DNA from: Limnoperna fortunei
Lineage: Eukaryota; Mollusca; Bivalvia; Mytilida; Modiolidae
Direction of reading: 5' to 3'
Assembly: GCA_944474755.1 (NCBI GenBank)
Contig: OX104120.1
Location: 37,304,067-37,368,066, forward strand
Length of the DNA: 64,000 nt
Positions 45,237-58,082 of this stretch are shown here, in pieces. The position numbers and the translations under genes are program-made. Positions within the stretch are counted from its first letter, which is position 1. Each line of letters begins with the position of its first letter. The notes below the pieces were generated by a model. That model was not told where the DNA came from. It was given only the letters and a program-made list of their open reading frames with translations, and did not search any database.

Positions 45237-48200
45237 GTAACTTTATGTTATATTAATTAACAGTGCACTTTTCATTTTACTAACCAACATTTTCTGTTGT
45301 GAACTGGATGCTTGTTTTAAACAAGATAGGCATGTATTTGTGTTTACTTGTGGAAAATAATTCCGTTTCCAAATAACTCTACTGCAGATGAAATCTAACT
45401 TTTGAAATTATGATTTTTAATAATATATATTATTTAATGTTTAATATTCTAATGTTAATAACTAAAATATTGTTTTTAATTTTGTGTCTGGTTAAAAAAA
45501 CATTTTCCACAATATCCTTTTGTTAATATCCTTTTTTTGTTGTAAATATATTTGATAATTAAGAAATAATGTTTGATTTTTTGACAGAAGCTTGATTTAA
45601 ATGATGTTTATAATAGAACCTGATTATGCATTATGTTTAAAAATTTTAGCATTTGTAAGAAAGGTTTTTTTTTATATACCCCAATGTTGCATTTTATTTC
45701 CTGATCTTGTTTTAAAAAAATTTCTAGTAAATATTGATGTTAGGGAAACATGTAATATATTATGCACTAGAAATTTATTAAAATTTCTTGAATGATGCCT
45801 AATTTTCAATGTCAAGCTTTTATTTATATAAGCACTAATACATGTATATATTCAGACTGCATGTCTGTGTTTCAAATAGTTGAGAAAAGATAAACCAAGT
45901 CATTTTCAGACTTTCATATAGTGGCCAAATTCTAAAAGAATTCTTTGTTTATTTTGCTACAGGGCATATTTTGTTCTATTCTATTAATTGCAAAAGAAAA
46001 AACCATAATTACACTAGCTTATTGTTAACATCTTTACCACTATCTTCGTTCTTTGTGGAAATTAAAACTTCACTTAACAAGCATAGAACGATGGGATTTT
46101 TTTAGTAATTTTATTGGTAGCACTTTCTTAAGACTTCTAAATTTAGAATAGGAAAATAACTTGACTTAGAAAGGGGAATTAACTTTACTTGGAAAGGGGA
46201 AATAACTTGACTTAGAAAGGGGAAATAACTCAGTTTAGAAAGGGAGGAAATAACTTGGTTTGGGGTGACAGTTAACAATTTTGTCATTTAACAAATTAAT
46301 TTTGCTCCTTATGCAATCCATTCTGTATATTCTATGTTTCTGTTGAATTTGAAAAATAAAATGGTTTCTTGAGAAAAATGAGTTTAAGTTCAACCAATCA
46401 GTGCAAGAACAAATGCATGCAGTCTGAAGATCATTCTTTTCCATATATTCTAGTGACAGTTGAGTTTAGTGCGTTTTTCACTTCAAATTGAAATGAAATG
46501 CATCTACTTGCATTGAATAAATGGTCTGGTGAAAGTTTTTTTTGCATCGACTATAACCATTGTTTCTTCATGATATCAAATATCTGATGTATGGAGTGTT
46601 ACTAGTATGTTATTAAATAGAAACCTCTGCTTTTTACCCTTTTTTCTCCCTAGCATCTTTTCTTGAGTTTAAAAGTACATGTTTTAGGCTAGCTGCCAGA
46701 AAACCCTGTAGAGGTACTAGTATTTTCCATCAAATGATAGTCTATAAAATTATTAAACGCATGCATGTTGTTCATTGACAGCTATATTGAAAATGAAATA
46801 TTCATAAATTGTATTGTTTCGCTCCATCTAATATGCTAATGTTTATATCGCCATAGTGGTTGAGGGTTCATTTATGTCTGTGTTTGAAGAGTTTCAAAAT
46901 ATTGTTGCTTTTAAGCGACAATGCATACCAGTTGAGTAAGGCAGACGTGGGAGGTTTGGTGTACATTTGACATGATTAAGGTTTGGAATACATAGTGTTC
47001 ATTATGATGTGCATAGAAAACTGTTGACTGGATAAACATGGTTAGGCTTCAAGGTTTGTGTATGTTTTTCAAATGTTACCAGCCCCATCCTGACCTGTCC
47101 CCTCCCTCTTGCAGTCCACATACACAAATTCTTATTAAAAAGGTCCTCTGTTTGTTTTGCATGTTGCCTAGTGAAGACTGCATGCATTTGAGAATTGCAA
47201 TTGCTTTTTCAGGAGGTACCCGAGAAATACATTTTGAGGGTAGCTTCTGAAAAAGCAGGCATATTGGAAATTATAAGCATGATGACAAAAAACTTAAAAT
47301 ACTGTGGATTTATTATTATTCGTGGAATACTTATTTTTATGGATTTTTAGGTGACAGTTATTAGAAATTTAAAAAATACATCTTTCTTGTTCTTTTTTTA
47401 TAAGATAAAATCAAACCAAGTACTCATGTTGTATAATACTAAGATCGGCTCCCAGTAAGTTTACCAACCTTTTCAGAAAAATAACTTCAGTAATTTTTCC
47501 TTGATCCTCTTCATGATAGAATTGTAAGCAGCAGCGATTTCTCAAACCATGAAAATATATTTTCATCCACAATATTAAATGAATCCACGGTATATAAAGA
47601 TATGTATATATTTGTATGAATGGATTGTTTTATTGCTTGTATGTTAATCCAGTTCCATGTTATTTATATTTGCAGAATTGTATAGTTTGTAGGTAGGACC
47701 ACTGCATTGCATGTTGTATACATATTTCGATGTAAGCATTTTATTGTCGTTTGTACAAACTATGAAAAGCACACTACTTTTAAAAAAAAAAAAAGCTTCT
47801 TTAAACCTGAAATGTCCTGAATATTGTTAAAATATCACTTGGCAGACATCAAACATCAAATCAATCAATTAAAAGTATTATATTACTTTTAACATATTTT
47901 GTGCAAGTACTGTGCTTTTCAGAATTTTTTCCATCCCATGCAAAATTTGTTATAATATATAAATTAGTCACAGCAATATATGTAATACATATAGATAAGA
48001 TCGTTGGCAGGGTTTTTTCTTCTAGGTGGAAAATGATTATGTTCAGACATCTGTACTGGAGGTGGGACGACACTAAAACATTATTTATTTTTACAACTTT
48101 TTAATTATCTTCTTTAAACAAATTTTAACCACAAAATATATTTAAAAAAAACTTCAACCCACAGAATTAAAAAATTTTTAAAATTAATTAAATAATGTGC

Positions 48201-49764
48201 TATTAATATAAGTACATGGATACCGTTGTGTAGGCAGTACATCGATCAGTCGTTATAGGATATGTAAGTTTCACCCACATTTTTTCTGAACCTACAAATC
48301 TTTGTAAACATGATCTCTTGCCTGCTTTATTGCATATGCTATAACAGTACAATATATATATATACATATAGCATAGTGGCATAGTGTACTGATTGTATTG
48401 GCTTATTTTCTTTGCTACCAATCGGAAAACTATACATAACTAAAGTAACAAAATATGTTTCTTTACAGACCTGCACATAGGATAGAAAAACATACATTAC
48501 AGTTAAGGTGTTCAGAACTTAAAAATTAAGATGAAATTTTTCAGATCTGTCAGTGTGTTTAATTTCTAGGAAATTGATCTGCATGGGGTGGAATATGTTG
48601 TGATTATTTCCAACCGGTATACTTCTACCAAAATTGCATGTACATGTTTCCTTACTGTTGTATCTTGGAATTGGTTGTATGTATTTGTATGCACAGGAAA
48701 AACCTTATAACATATAATTTTACCTCTTTATCTGTACATTTTAAAGGAAATTCTAAAAAAAAAAAATACTAAAACAGAATTCCCTTGTCAACCTAATACA
48801 TTATCTATATTACCCTATACTCAACTTTTATTTATTTTATGGTAATAGTTATTAATAGATTTACAACAAAAATCAACTGCTATTTTGGCTAAAATAAATT
48901 TAAATTTGCAACTTCATGTTTATTATGTATATATACAAAAAGATTTGTCAAGTGAAATTTTTTTGCCTATAAATTGTTAGTTCCATTCTTTTAAAAAATA
49001 ATAGTGAGTTCGCTCATTGTGTTTTCCCAATTCGACTTTATTATTTTGGTTGGTTGGGAAGACAATTGTTTTTTCTAAAATTACATTGAAATAAACTCTT
49101 ATAAAATTGTTTGGGTAGGGCTTAGCTAGGGTTGACCTAAAACATTTTTATGTGCGACCTTTAATGGGCTACCAGTTTTAGATGAAATTGTAAAGAATTT
49201 ATAATGCTTAAGTGTTTTCTAAAAGGTGTGAAAAGATTTGTTTACTTCACTTAACATAACGTACCTAATATTTGGCATTATTGTTTATTGTTAATACCCG
49301 GGGTTTTAAACTTCCTTTGGAGTTATTTCGGAATAAGTGAAAGATTTTGTATTTTAAAATAGTTTAATTTTTATGTCTATCTGTTTTCTTTATGCAAACA
49401 AAGATGAAATACTTAGTGTTTTGTGTGCAAAAAAAAAATTGGTTTGACTTCAGTATACTTAAGTATATTCTTTTTGCAGTTACAGAAAAAACCAGAAAGG
49501 CACTTTTTTCTTATCCCAAACACCCCATTTAAATATATATTACACAAAACTTGGGGGAGGAGGGGGTTGACATAACATTTTTTAAAACCTTGTAGGAAAT
49601 TCCATTATTTTTTTTGGCTTTAATTATATTTTGTAATGAATTTAAGAAATGAATATAGATTTACCAAAAAAAATTTAAAGAAACTATTAAAAAAACTTTT
49701 AAAATTACATTTATTAAAGCATAATACTTTGAATTTTTACCTGATAAAACAAACTTGTTTACAG
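45237..49764 (+). other. Gene C intron 2 (proposed)
   Basis: An intron of 4528 nt from 'gtaact' to 'tttacag'. It is mostly very A/T-rich, holds the 'ggggaaataact' cluster at 46160, and shows no other supported feature. If intron 2 is not spliced, the first part is 3' UTR. Confidence 0.55.
46160..46262. repeat. Cluster of 'gaaaggggaaataact' motifs
   Basis: Four units of about 27 bp, each with 'tagaaagggga' and 'ataact', follow each other with small changes. Confidence 0.7.
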
Positions 49765-49808
49765 AAGCAGACGACCAAGCTACACCTGAACCAGTGACTA
49801 AGTTATAG
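49765..49808 (+). CDS. Gene C, probable coding exon 3 (terminal)
   Basis: This is a 44-nt open segment right after a 'cttgtttacag' acceptor. It is clearly richer in G+C than its flanks. When joined to exon 2 in phase 1 it encodes EADDQATPEPVTKL and then TAG, giving a coding sequence of 945 nt (31+870+44), a multiple of three. The acidic and Pro end follows naturally from the Lys-rich end of exon 2. It was found by reading the region and is too short for ordinary gene finding. The donor it must pair with (gtaact at 45237) is only moderately good, and RNA evidence is absent. Confidence 0.62.
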
Positions 49809-51052
49809 CATGAACTAACGCTAACGCCAGAACTAGTGTCACAGATTATAATGCATGGATCGATGGCTATGAACTAACTGCAAGTCCTAAGCACAGTATG
49901 CTGTGGCTAACCTTCACTTAGAGACTAGCTTGGGACTTTTTTTAACATAGCACTATAATTTATCATTTTGTAGACAGTAGCATATCATTTTGTAAAATGG
50001 TGTTCCAGCCCACCAATCATTGGTCATTTTGATCTGTTAAACACCCTGTATAATATAGACAACCTGCATAGTGTGGACATTTACATCTAACCTGTACAGT
50101 GTGTTCACGACACTGTGTTAGTTATAGACTCACTTTACTAAACCCTACTTGTCAGCCATTTTACTAAGCTCACATTCTTGGCAAATGTTTGGGTTTACAA
50201 ATTTATAGTAAATTTCATCTGTTTGGACCCAATTAAAAAAAAATTGTTCTTGATAATATGTAAGATCAGATATTGAAACAAGATTCTGCATATCTCATAA
50301 AAAAGTTAGCTTGTATCCTATATGGCTTAATGCTTTGTATTTGACATTTTTGTTTATACTTGTTTGCTATAGACAGGTTTTGTAATATTTCTGTACATTT
50401 TTTTTATCATTAAAATGTTTATTTAGCATTAGCCCTTAATTCAATATCAAGGTCGAGTCAATTTTAGATTCAAGAGCTTGACAAATATTAGAACATGTCA
50501 GACGGTGTATCTGAGAGACCATCATTTGTCAATTACTGACAAGTACCTTGTTAGATTTCTTTAATTTTAAGGGAAGATAATAACAAAATATGGAACAATT
50601 GGGCAATTAAAAAAATCCACAATTAAAATCCAAGATATTGACACACTCCAGAACCAACAACCAAAAATGAAGCAACTGCATCTATGGATCTTACTTGGCA
50701 CAAACATGTTAAAAAAAAAACTTAATTTTGCAGCTTTGTTTTCCCCTACACTTCTAGGGATTAAATAAAATTGTTATGAAATGTATAGGACAGGTATTTT
50801 TTTTTGGTTCTGGCAGTTTAATTCTCACACATGCTTTAGCTGCAAAATTTAACAAGAACCAGTTATTTTTGCATGTATTTTTTCATGAAGTTGAAGATAC
50901 ATGAAAGTCTTTTGACTATAGATAAATTGCTTAGCTTAGATTTAAAATGTATTAATCTTCAGTCTTCTTATTTTTACTGTATCACTTGTTTAAATGTATG
51001 CTACATGTATTGCTCAACATGGTCAAGAAATCCAGTTCATGAAACCTTTTTT
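49809..51052. other. Gene C 3' flank / possible 3' UTR
   Basis: The first 120 bp after the stop are less A/T-rich than the rest. AATAAA occurs at 50764. No other gene is seen. Confidence 0.4.
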
Positions 51053-52533
51053 AGCTCACCTGACCCGAAGGGTCATGTGAGCTATTGCCATCACTTGGCG
51101 TCCGTCGTCGTCGTCGTCGTTGTCGTTAACTTTTCTTCAAAAATCTTCTCCTCCAAAACCACTGAAGGGATTGCTTTGAAACTTTGCATACATCATCAGT
51201 AAAATGCCCTCGACCAAGTTTGCCCAAATCATGGCCTCAGACCAACCAACATGGCCGCCATGGCTAAAAATAGAACAGAGGGGTCAAAATACAGTTTTTT
51301 GCTTATAGTTCAAAAAGTATAACAGATACAGGAAAACCGAAGAGACCTTAATTCTTCAGCATCTAAAGCTCTCCATTGGGTCAAAGTTGTATGATGACTC
51401 CTTGTAGGAGTTATTGCCCTTTAATTGTCAAAATTGATGATTTTTGCCATTTTTGCCTCAAAATCTTGAAAATTATTAGAACTAGAGAAAAAGTTAGCAT
51501 TGCTTAATTGTTCTGCTCTATGAGGGCTACAAAAATGACTGAAGGGTCAAGATTGTCTGATTAACCGTTTAAGAGTTATTCCCTTGAACTGTTTTTTTTT
51601 AATCGGTTTTAATTGATTTTTTAAAATCTTCTCCTTTGAAACAACTGAAAGTACTGCTTTGAAACTTTGTACACATCATCTGTCAAATGTCCTCAACCAA
51701 GTTTGCACCAACCATGGCTGCAGATTAACCAACATGGCCACCATGGCTAAAAATAGGATGGGGGGCGGGGGGGCGGTAAAATACAGTTTTTGGCTTAAAA
51801 AAGTGTAACAGATACTGGAAAACCGAAGAGACATGCCTTCATCTGCATCAAAAGCTCTACGAAACACTCCATTGGGTTGAAGTTGTATGATGACTCCTTA
51901 TAGGAGTTATTGCCCTTTAATTGTTGAAATTATTTTTGACATTTTTGCCTCAAAATCTTGAAAATTATTAGAACTAGAGAAAAAGTTAGCATTGCTTAAT
52001 TGTTCTGCTCTATGAGGGCTACAAAAATGACTTTAGGGTCAAGATTGTCTGATGAACCGTTTAGGAATTATTCTCCTTGAACATTTTTTTAATCAAATTT
52101 ACTTGATTTTAAAAAATCTTCTCCTCTTAAACCAATGAAAGGACTGCTTTGAAACATTGCATACATCATCTTTAGGATGTCCTCTACCAAAATTGTCTAA
52201 ATCATGACACCTGACTACCTGCATAGCTATGTTGGATTAAAATAGAAAAAATGAAAAAAGGGGGGGTGGGGGGGGGGGGGTGGAGAGCTTTCGAGAGAGC
52301 TTTCGACTGATAGTTAAAAAAGTATAACAGGTACAGAAAATTTGAAGTGAACCTCCCTTCTCCCTCTAACCATCAAAAGATCCTCCTTATAGGAGTTATT
52401 TCACTTAAAATGTCAAAATTAATGATTTTTGCAGAAGTGTTGGGCAATTCCTTATAGCAAAGAAAAGCTGGATGAAAAAGGGTTGTTTGGTTTCAGGTTC
52501 AGGTGAGCGATACAGGCTCCTGGGAGCCTCTAG
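51053..52533 (+). mobile_element. Helentron-like element (copy 2, one unit fewer)
   Basis: Both ends are as in copy 1, including the hairpins and final 'ctag', and the interior has units starting at 51140, 51623 and 52113. It is about 1.48 kb against 2.0 kb for copy 1, the difference being one internal unit. Both copies are preceded by 'cctttttt', which may be part of the element or its preferred target. Confidence 0.75.
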
Positions 52534-54884
52534 TTTTACTTATTCTACCACATAAAACTTTTTGCCATCTTCATCAATATTAATTCCAGTTCAAGATAAA
52601 AAAAGCCCATACCCATGGTCAATCATATACTGATTATAAACATTGTGATTGAAACATTACATTTCTGATGTCTTGTATAATTGTCTTATATTGTTAAGTT
52701 CTTTTTTCCTTCAGTTGTTGAGATTCAGGTTTGTACAGTTTGTTTGTACATATATTTAAACCTTGCTTTCATTCCTAAGCCATTCTGGAGTATTATATTT
52801 TTGGCACTTAACACCCAGCAAGCTCTCGATCAATAAAAAAATACAGTAAAATTTCCATTCCATTGTAGTTAATACCATGATATGCATGCCGTCCGACCAA
52901 GGGCATTAGGTGTAGGACATTAAAAACTCGAAGTCAAGTCAGGATATGCATAAACATTATGTATAGAAAGGAAGCAAATTCAGGATCAAAATCTGTGAGC
53001 GTTTTTAGTATACTTTGAAAACTAAACCTAAATCTTTTTAAAACCCAGATTATATTTACGAAACTAAAAAATTTTTTTCAAGTGGTTTATCAGTCTATGA
53101 TTGTTTATACTGGACAATCAATAATTCTTTGTTTGCACAAAGGTTTAGCCTTTAGTGAGTAATACATACTTCATAAGAAAATAATACACATAATACAATA
53201 CTGAAGTACTGAAGTATTTAATTTCAAAAAGAAATGTGTGAAATTAAATGTCTGAAAAAGCTCATATAATGGATATAAGAATAGATTTTTTTCAATATAA
53301 AAGAGATTGTAATGCTATCTAGGTTTTAAATTACGCTTTGCAAAAAGTGCACATTTCTTGGAATTCAAATAATTCTTTTAAAATTGTATAGTTAGTTCTC
53401 TGATAAACATGAATTCATTCTTGGAATCGAATAATTCATCATTAGCTACAGGCTACTAAACCCTATTAGACCATGAAGTCCTTTCTGTATTGATGTAATG
53501 ATATAAATGTATTTAAAAGTTTTGTTGTTATGGGAAATTACCTCTCTTGATGTTTAGATTTCTTTTTAAAGTCTTTTATCACATTTAGAAATAATTGTCT
53601 ATGTACAGCAAGATCTCTTCAGTCCGGTGTTAACTAAAGGGAAATAACTCCAATTACAAAATTTCACTAAATGTTAACTTGCATATTTTTGTTAACAATT
53701 TACAGAAAACATTTAAGAATTTTACACTTTACTATTTTTATGTTGCAATTAAATTGAAAAATAAATTAACTTAATGACATAACTAATAATTAGTTACTGA
53801 TTTTTGTGTAGTAAAGCAGATGGAATTGTTTTTCTTTGATACATACTGTTATATCGTGTACTGTGATATTGTGTACAAATTTTTTAACTTATGTAAATAA
53901 TGTCTTGCATTAGTTTTGGAACCAACATGAACAGAAAGAATTAACTGAATATTTCTAAAAAAAAGTAATATCCAACTTCTTTCAACTGTTGTCAGATGAT
54001 CTAACATTTTAAGGAGAACTTTAGTGAAGGACCAAAGTTGGTCCCGGTGCTTATATCTGTTGCCATATCCCCTGACATACAGTGTGCACAGTTTTGCCCC
54101 TTACCCCTTGATTGTAACATATATGGTAGTGTTGTGTTTGAATTTGGTATTTATGTTATTAATTTGTATTTTACACAGGAAATTCTTTTTTTTGACTGTC
54201 AGAAAACAACATCAAGACATCTTAAATTGTCCTAATTAATAAAAATAATAATTAATTAAAAGTGTGTACGAACATGTTTACATTGAAAATGAGGCTACTT
54301 CATTTAGACATTAACACACTTTGTAAACATTATTGTGCAGATCTTGGGAAAAATCACTTGAAAGAATGAAATATTTGTATGCACAGTTAAATTTCCAAGT
54401 AGTTATCTAAAATATTGCAAGTAATAGAATGTTCATGTTGTGTTTTTAAACAAATGCTGTGGTTGTGGGGTTTAACATGTATATTTAAACAAGTTATAAC
54501 TATTTTTTATGTCATATGTTTTTCATTGTTAAATTTTTATGTACAATTGTGTTATTAAGGAAGCATAATATATTTATACATATCAACAGAATTTACAGAT
54601 TATATTAATGTGAATTTATTGCATTTGTTTATATAGTGTTTACAAATACAAAATAAATTTTGATAGTAATAATACTTTGTAATTTTTGTCATCTCTGTTC
54701 TCATTATCTCCCCTTGATGAGTTTTACAAGTCTCCTTCAGGGGAGATAATTCAGACTTTATAACCCAGTAATTTTGAATCCTTGAACCTGGAAAATTGTT
54801 TTTCTGGATAAAAATAGGATTACTTTCCCATTTTAAATACCACATGCCACATACACCTGATGGTATTTTTTGTACAGATGTTGT
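52534..54884. other. Intergenic, nothing firm
   Basis: A/T-rich sequence. 'aaagggaaataactcc' near 53637 and 'aggggagataattcag' near 54735 are isolated copies of the motif clustered at 46160. Confidence 0.4.
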
Positions 54885-55095
54885 CACACAGTAAAGGTTG
54901 TCTAGGGGTTAGTTTGTCATCAATTATTGATCTTTTGCCAGTCAACATTAGGGTTGTGAATGCGAGTCTCACTTCAAGCAAGATGCGACACTTGGGCATT
55001 CTCAACAGGTACTCTGATGGCTCCTCCTCCAAAAAAAAACAAAACTGGAGGATGTAATATAGCTTGCTGCAAGTAACTTTAAACCTCAAACAACT
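54885..55095 (+). mobile_element. Diverged tRNA-derived SINE
   Basis: 'ctaggggttagtttgtcatc', 'gttgtgaatgcgagtctcac', 'ggtactctgatggctcctcc' and 'actggaggatgtaatatagc' keep the SINE order. Confidence 0.6.
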
Positions 55096-55599
55096 TTTCA
55101 AAGTTGAGTTTAACTTTATTTCTAAAAAATTGTGAACTTCAATCTAATACGGACAACAATCAACATGTGAACTTTTTGTCTGACCTTCAGTTCCGTGCAT
55201 ATGACGACATGACCATGTTGTCTGAAATTGCCATTAAAAAATTCCATTCATCTCTGTTTACACCAGTTTGAATTTGATTGGCTTTAGTTTAAAATCTTTT
55301 GTCTAAAACATGCATTACCCATTTCAATTGACCAAATGTCTTTATGAAGAGTATTGTGATCCAGTGGTCGTTTTGTGTTGAAGGATCCCTGTTAAACCCT
55401 GTAAAACATAGCTGTGTGGAGTAGTGTTTAGCAATAACAAAAGTTGGTTCCAGTCCAGATTTATTGGTTTTATTTGTTCTTAAGTGTCATATAAAATGTC
55501 TAAGTCACTTTAATGTGAACTTTTTCTTTAAAGTTCTGCAATTTATGTCATTGTTATCAAAGTCAAGTTGTGCATTTGAGCCAGACCTCTATCAATGTG

Positions 55600-55735
55600 T
55601 GCTTATCTCAAACCATATTTGACTGACAAATATAGCTAATTTTCCTGCTGAAAATGGGATGTACACAGGCTTCCTCTGTATATACAACTAGAGATCATTA
55701 TATGGCTGTAAGTAGAGAAAAAACATTTAAATGAG
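55600..55735 (+). mobile_element. Very diverged SINE remnant
   Basis: 'gctaattttcctgctgaaaa', 'gtacacaggcttcctctgta' and 'gatcattatatggctg' are weak matches. Confidence 0.3.
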
Positions 55736-56261
55736 CAATCCAGGCTACACTGGATCTTCGTAATTATGTTACTTTGAATTATGCTCTGATCTTCAGAAAT
55801 AGAGAAATGGTGTTTTCACAGAGCAATACTGTGGACAATTGTACTGTGTTGGTATATCTGTTGGTATAAATGTTGGTATAAAAATACAGTATTTTTAATA
55901 CATACAAAGAACTATATTTGAACTATTTTTAAAGGTGTGAAAGACTTGTTAAAAAACTATAAAAGGTCAAACTAGGGAAATGTTCCATTTGGAGCAAGCT
56001 GTTGTTCTGTCTGTCAGTTTCACATCTTTTCTGCCCATTTCACAACTTTTTCAGACCATTTCACATCGTATTCACCAAGCCTTACAGAAAACTTGTAAGG
56101 AAATATTATTAATTATTGTTATTGTAATTGTGAGTTTTAAAATGACAGTTAACTGAATAACTCTTCTTTGGCATGTGCCTTGAATGTTTTTACAAACTTT
56201 CAATATGGCTGTCACAAAACTTGTGATGATAAATGCAGTCCAGTCTAAATGGAAACCATAA

Positions 56262-56460
56262 AATACATAGATAGTTCGTCTACTGTTTATCACATGGTCT
56301 GCCAATACTGAGATTGCAGTTTCGAGTCTCACTGCTGGAAGTGGAGTTGAATAACATTCAAACAAACACACAATTCCAATAAAAAATTGACCCCACATGA
56401 TACATCTGCAAAATTACTGAAAGTGAGCTTGACCAGTATTCAAAGAAATAAACAACTAAC
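56262..56460 (+). mobile_element. tRNA-derived SINE with internal deletion and partial second tail
   Basis: The head runs from 'gatagttcgtctactgttta' to 'cgagtctcactgctgg' and passes straight to 'gaagtggagttgaataacat' and a caaa tail. A second tail (attccaataaaaaattgacc) follows. Confidence 0.6.
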
Positions 56461-56759
56461 CAAATGAGTCATTTAAATTTATTACAAATCACATCATTCA
56501 TTGAATAATCCTGACCTTAATTTAAACATCAATACAAAGGACAACAGTATATGTACTTCATAACGAACATAATTGATCATTAATTGGTTGTACTTTAAAT
56601 TTATAAAAGTGAAAAAAATATTGATTTTAATGTAATTACTGCTACATTTATATAAAATATATACTGGACTAAATACTGTTAACATTTCTTGTAATAATAC
56701 AGTTGACCTTCAAGAAAAGACAACTGCGCTTTATAGCGAGTTAATTCCCTTTATTGACA

Positions 56760-57290
56760 ACACCACTATGTAGACTTAGTGGGAAGTGTACTTCATCTAA
56801 CCTGTGAAGACCTGTTGTGGGGAGTTCACTTCGTCTTACCTGTGAAGCTGTTGTTTGGAGTGTACCTCATCTTACCTGTAAAGCCCTATTTTGGGGAGTA
56901 TAATTTGTCTTACCTTTGAAGCCATTTTGTGGGGAGTGTATTTTGTCTTACCTGTGAAGCTCTATTGGGGAGTGCACTTCATCTTACCTGTGCAGCTCTG
57001 TTGTGGGGTACTCTGTCTTACCTACATGTGAAGCCCTATTTTGGGGAGTGCACATCTTACCAGTGAAGCCCTATTGGGGAGTGCACTTCATCTTACCTGT
57101 GCAGCTCTATTGTGGGGTACTCTGTCTTACCTACATGTGAAGCCCTATTTTGGGGAGTGCACATCTTACCAGTGAAGCCCTATTGTAGTGAGTGCACTTC
57201 ATTTTACCTGTGAGAGCCCTATTATAGAGACTGTATCTTAAGAGAGCCCTATTGTGGAGAGTATACTTTATCTTACCTGCAACAAATCAG
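56760..57290. repeat. Minisatellite, about 40-bp units with a 109-bp higher-order repeat
   Basis: Units contain 'cttacctgtgaagccctatt' and 'tggggagtgcactt' or variants. The stretch 56964-57072 is repeated at 57073-57181 with one visible base change, so unit groups have been copied as blocks. Confidence 0.85.
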
Positions 57291-57514
57291 AAGCCTTTAA
57301 TATTACTGGATTAGTAATAGCAACAGGATTTTGTTGTTAGGTGCTTTGATATAAATTGTCTCATTTTCGTGAATAGGCTAGATTTGCAATTATTGACAGG
57401 TTATTGGGTCATCTCTGGTCATTAAATACAATTTATGTAAGGTGTTGATGCAGATGAGGCAGCTTTAATGGTTCAGCCAATAGTCCAGTTCTCCTTCAAT
57501 GGGATGAGGTAGTT

Positions 57515-58082
57515 TGCCAGTTGTCCAGTTCTTCTTGGTAGGTCAATTTTCCTGTTATGTAGCTTTCCTGTTTCAGCCAGTTGTCCAGTTCTTCTTGATT
57601 CAGTCAGTTTTCCTGTTACACAGCTTTCATGTTTCAGCCAGTTGTCCAGTTCTTCTTGATTCGGTCAGTTTTCCTGTTACACATCTTTCCTCTGTCAGCC
57701 AGTTGTCCAGTTCTTCTTGATTCCGTCAGTTTTCCTGTTACACAGCTTTCATGTTTCAGCCAGTTGTCCATTTCTTCTTGATTCGGTCAGTTTTCCTGTT
57801 ACACAGCTTTCATGTTTCAGCCAGTTGTCCAGTTCTTCTTGATTCTGTCAGTTTTCCTGTTACACAGCTTTCATGTTTCAGCCATTTGTCCAGTTCTTCT
57901 CGATTCGGTCAGTTTTCCTGTTACACAGCTTTCATGTTTCAGCCAGTTGTCCAGTTCTTCTTGATTTGGTCAGTTTTCCTGTTAAACAGCTTTCATGTTT
58001 CAGCCAGTTGTCTAGTTCTTCTTGATTCGGTCAGTTTTCCTGTTAAACAGCTTTCATGGTTTAGCCAGTTGTCCAGATCTTG
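57515..58082. repeat. 61-bp minisatellite, about nine units
   Basis: Each unit contains 'cagccagttgtccagttctt' and 'gtcagttttcctgttacaca'. The period is 61 bp. Because 61 is not a multiple of three, apparent open frames across it change frame at every unit and are not taken as a gene. Confidence 0.9.

Noticed and set aside
54820..55101. Overlapping open frames of 65-95 codons
   Set aside because: They lie in a diverged SINE and have no supporting splice sites or domains.
57073..57181. CRISPR-like regular repeats in the minisatellite arrays
   Set aside because: Units are contiguous, with no unique spacers between conserved repeats, and the genome is animal.
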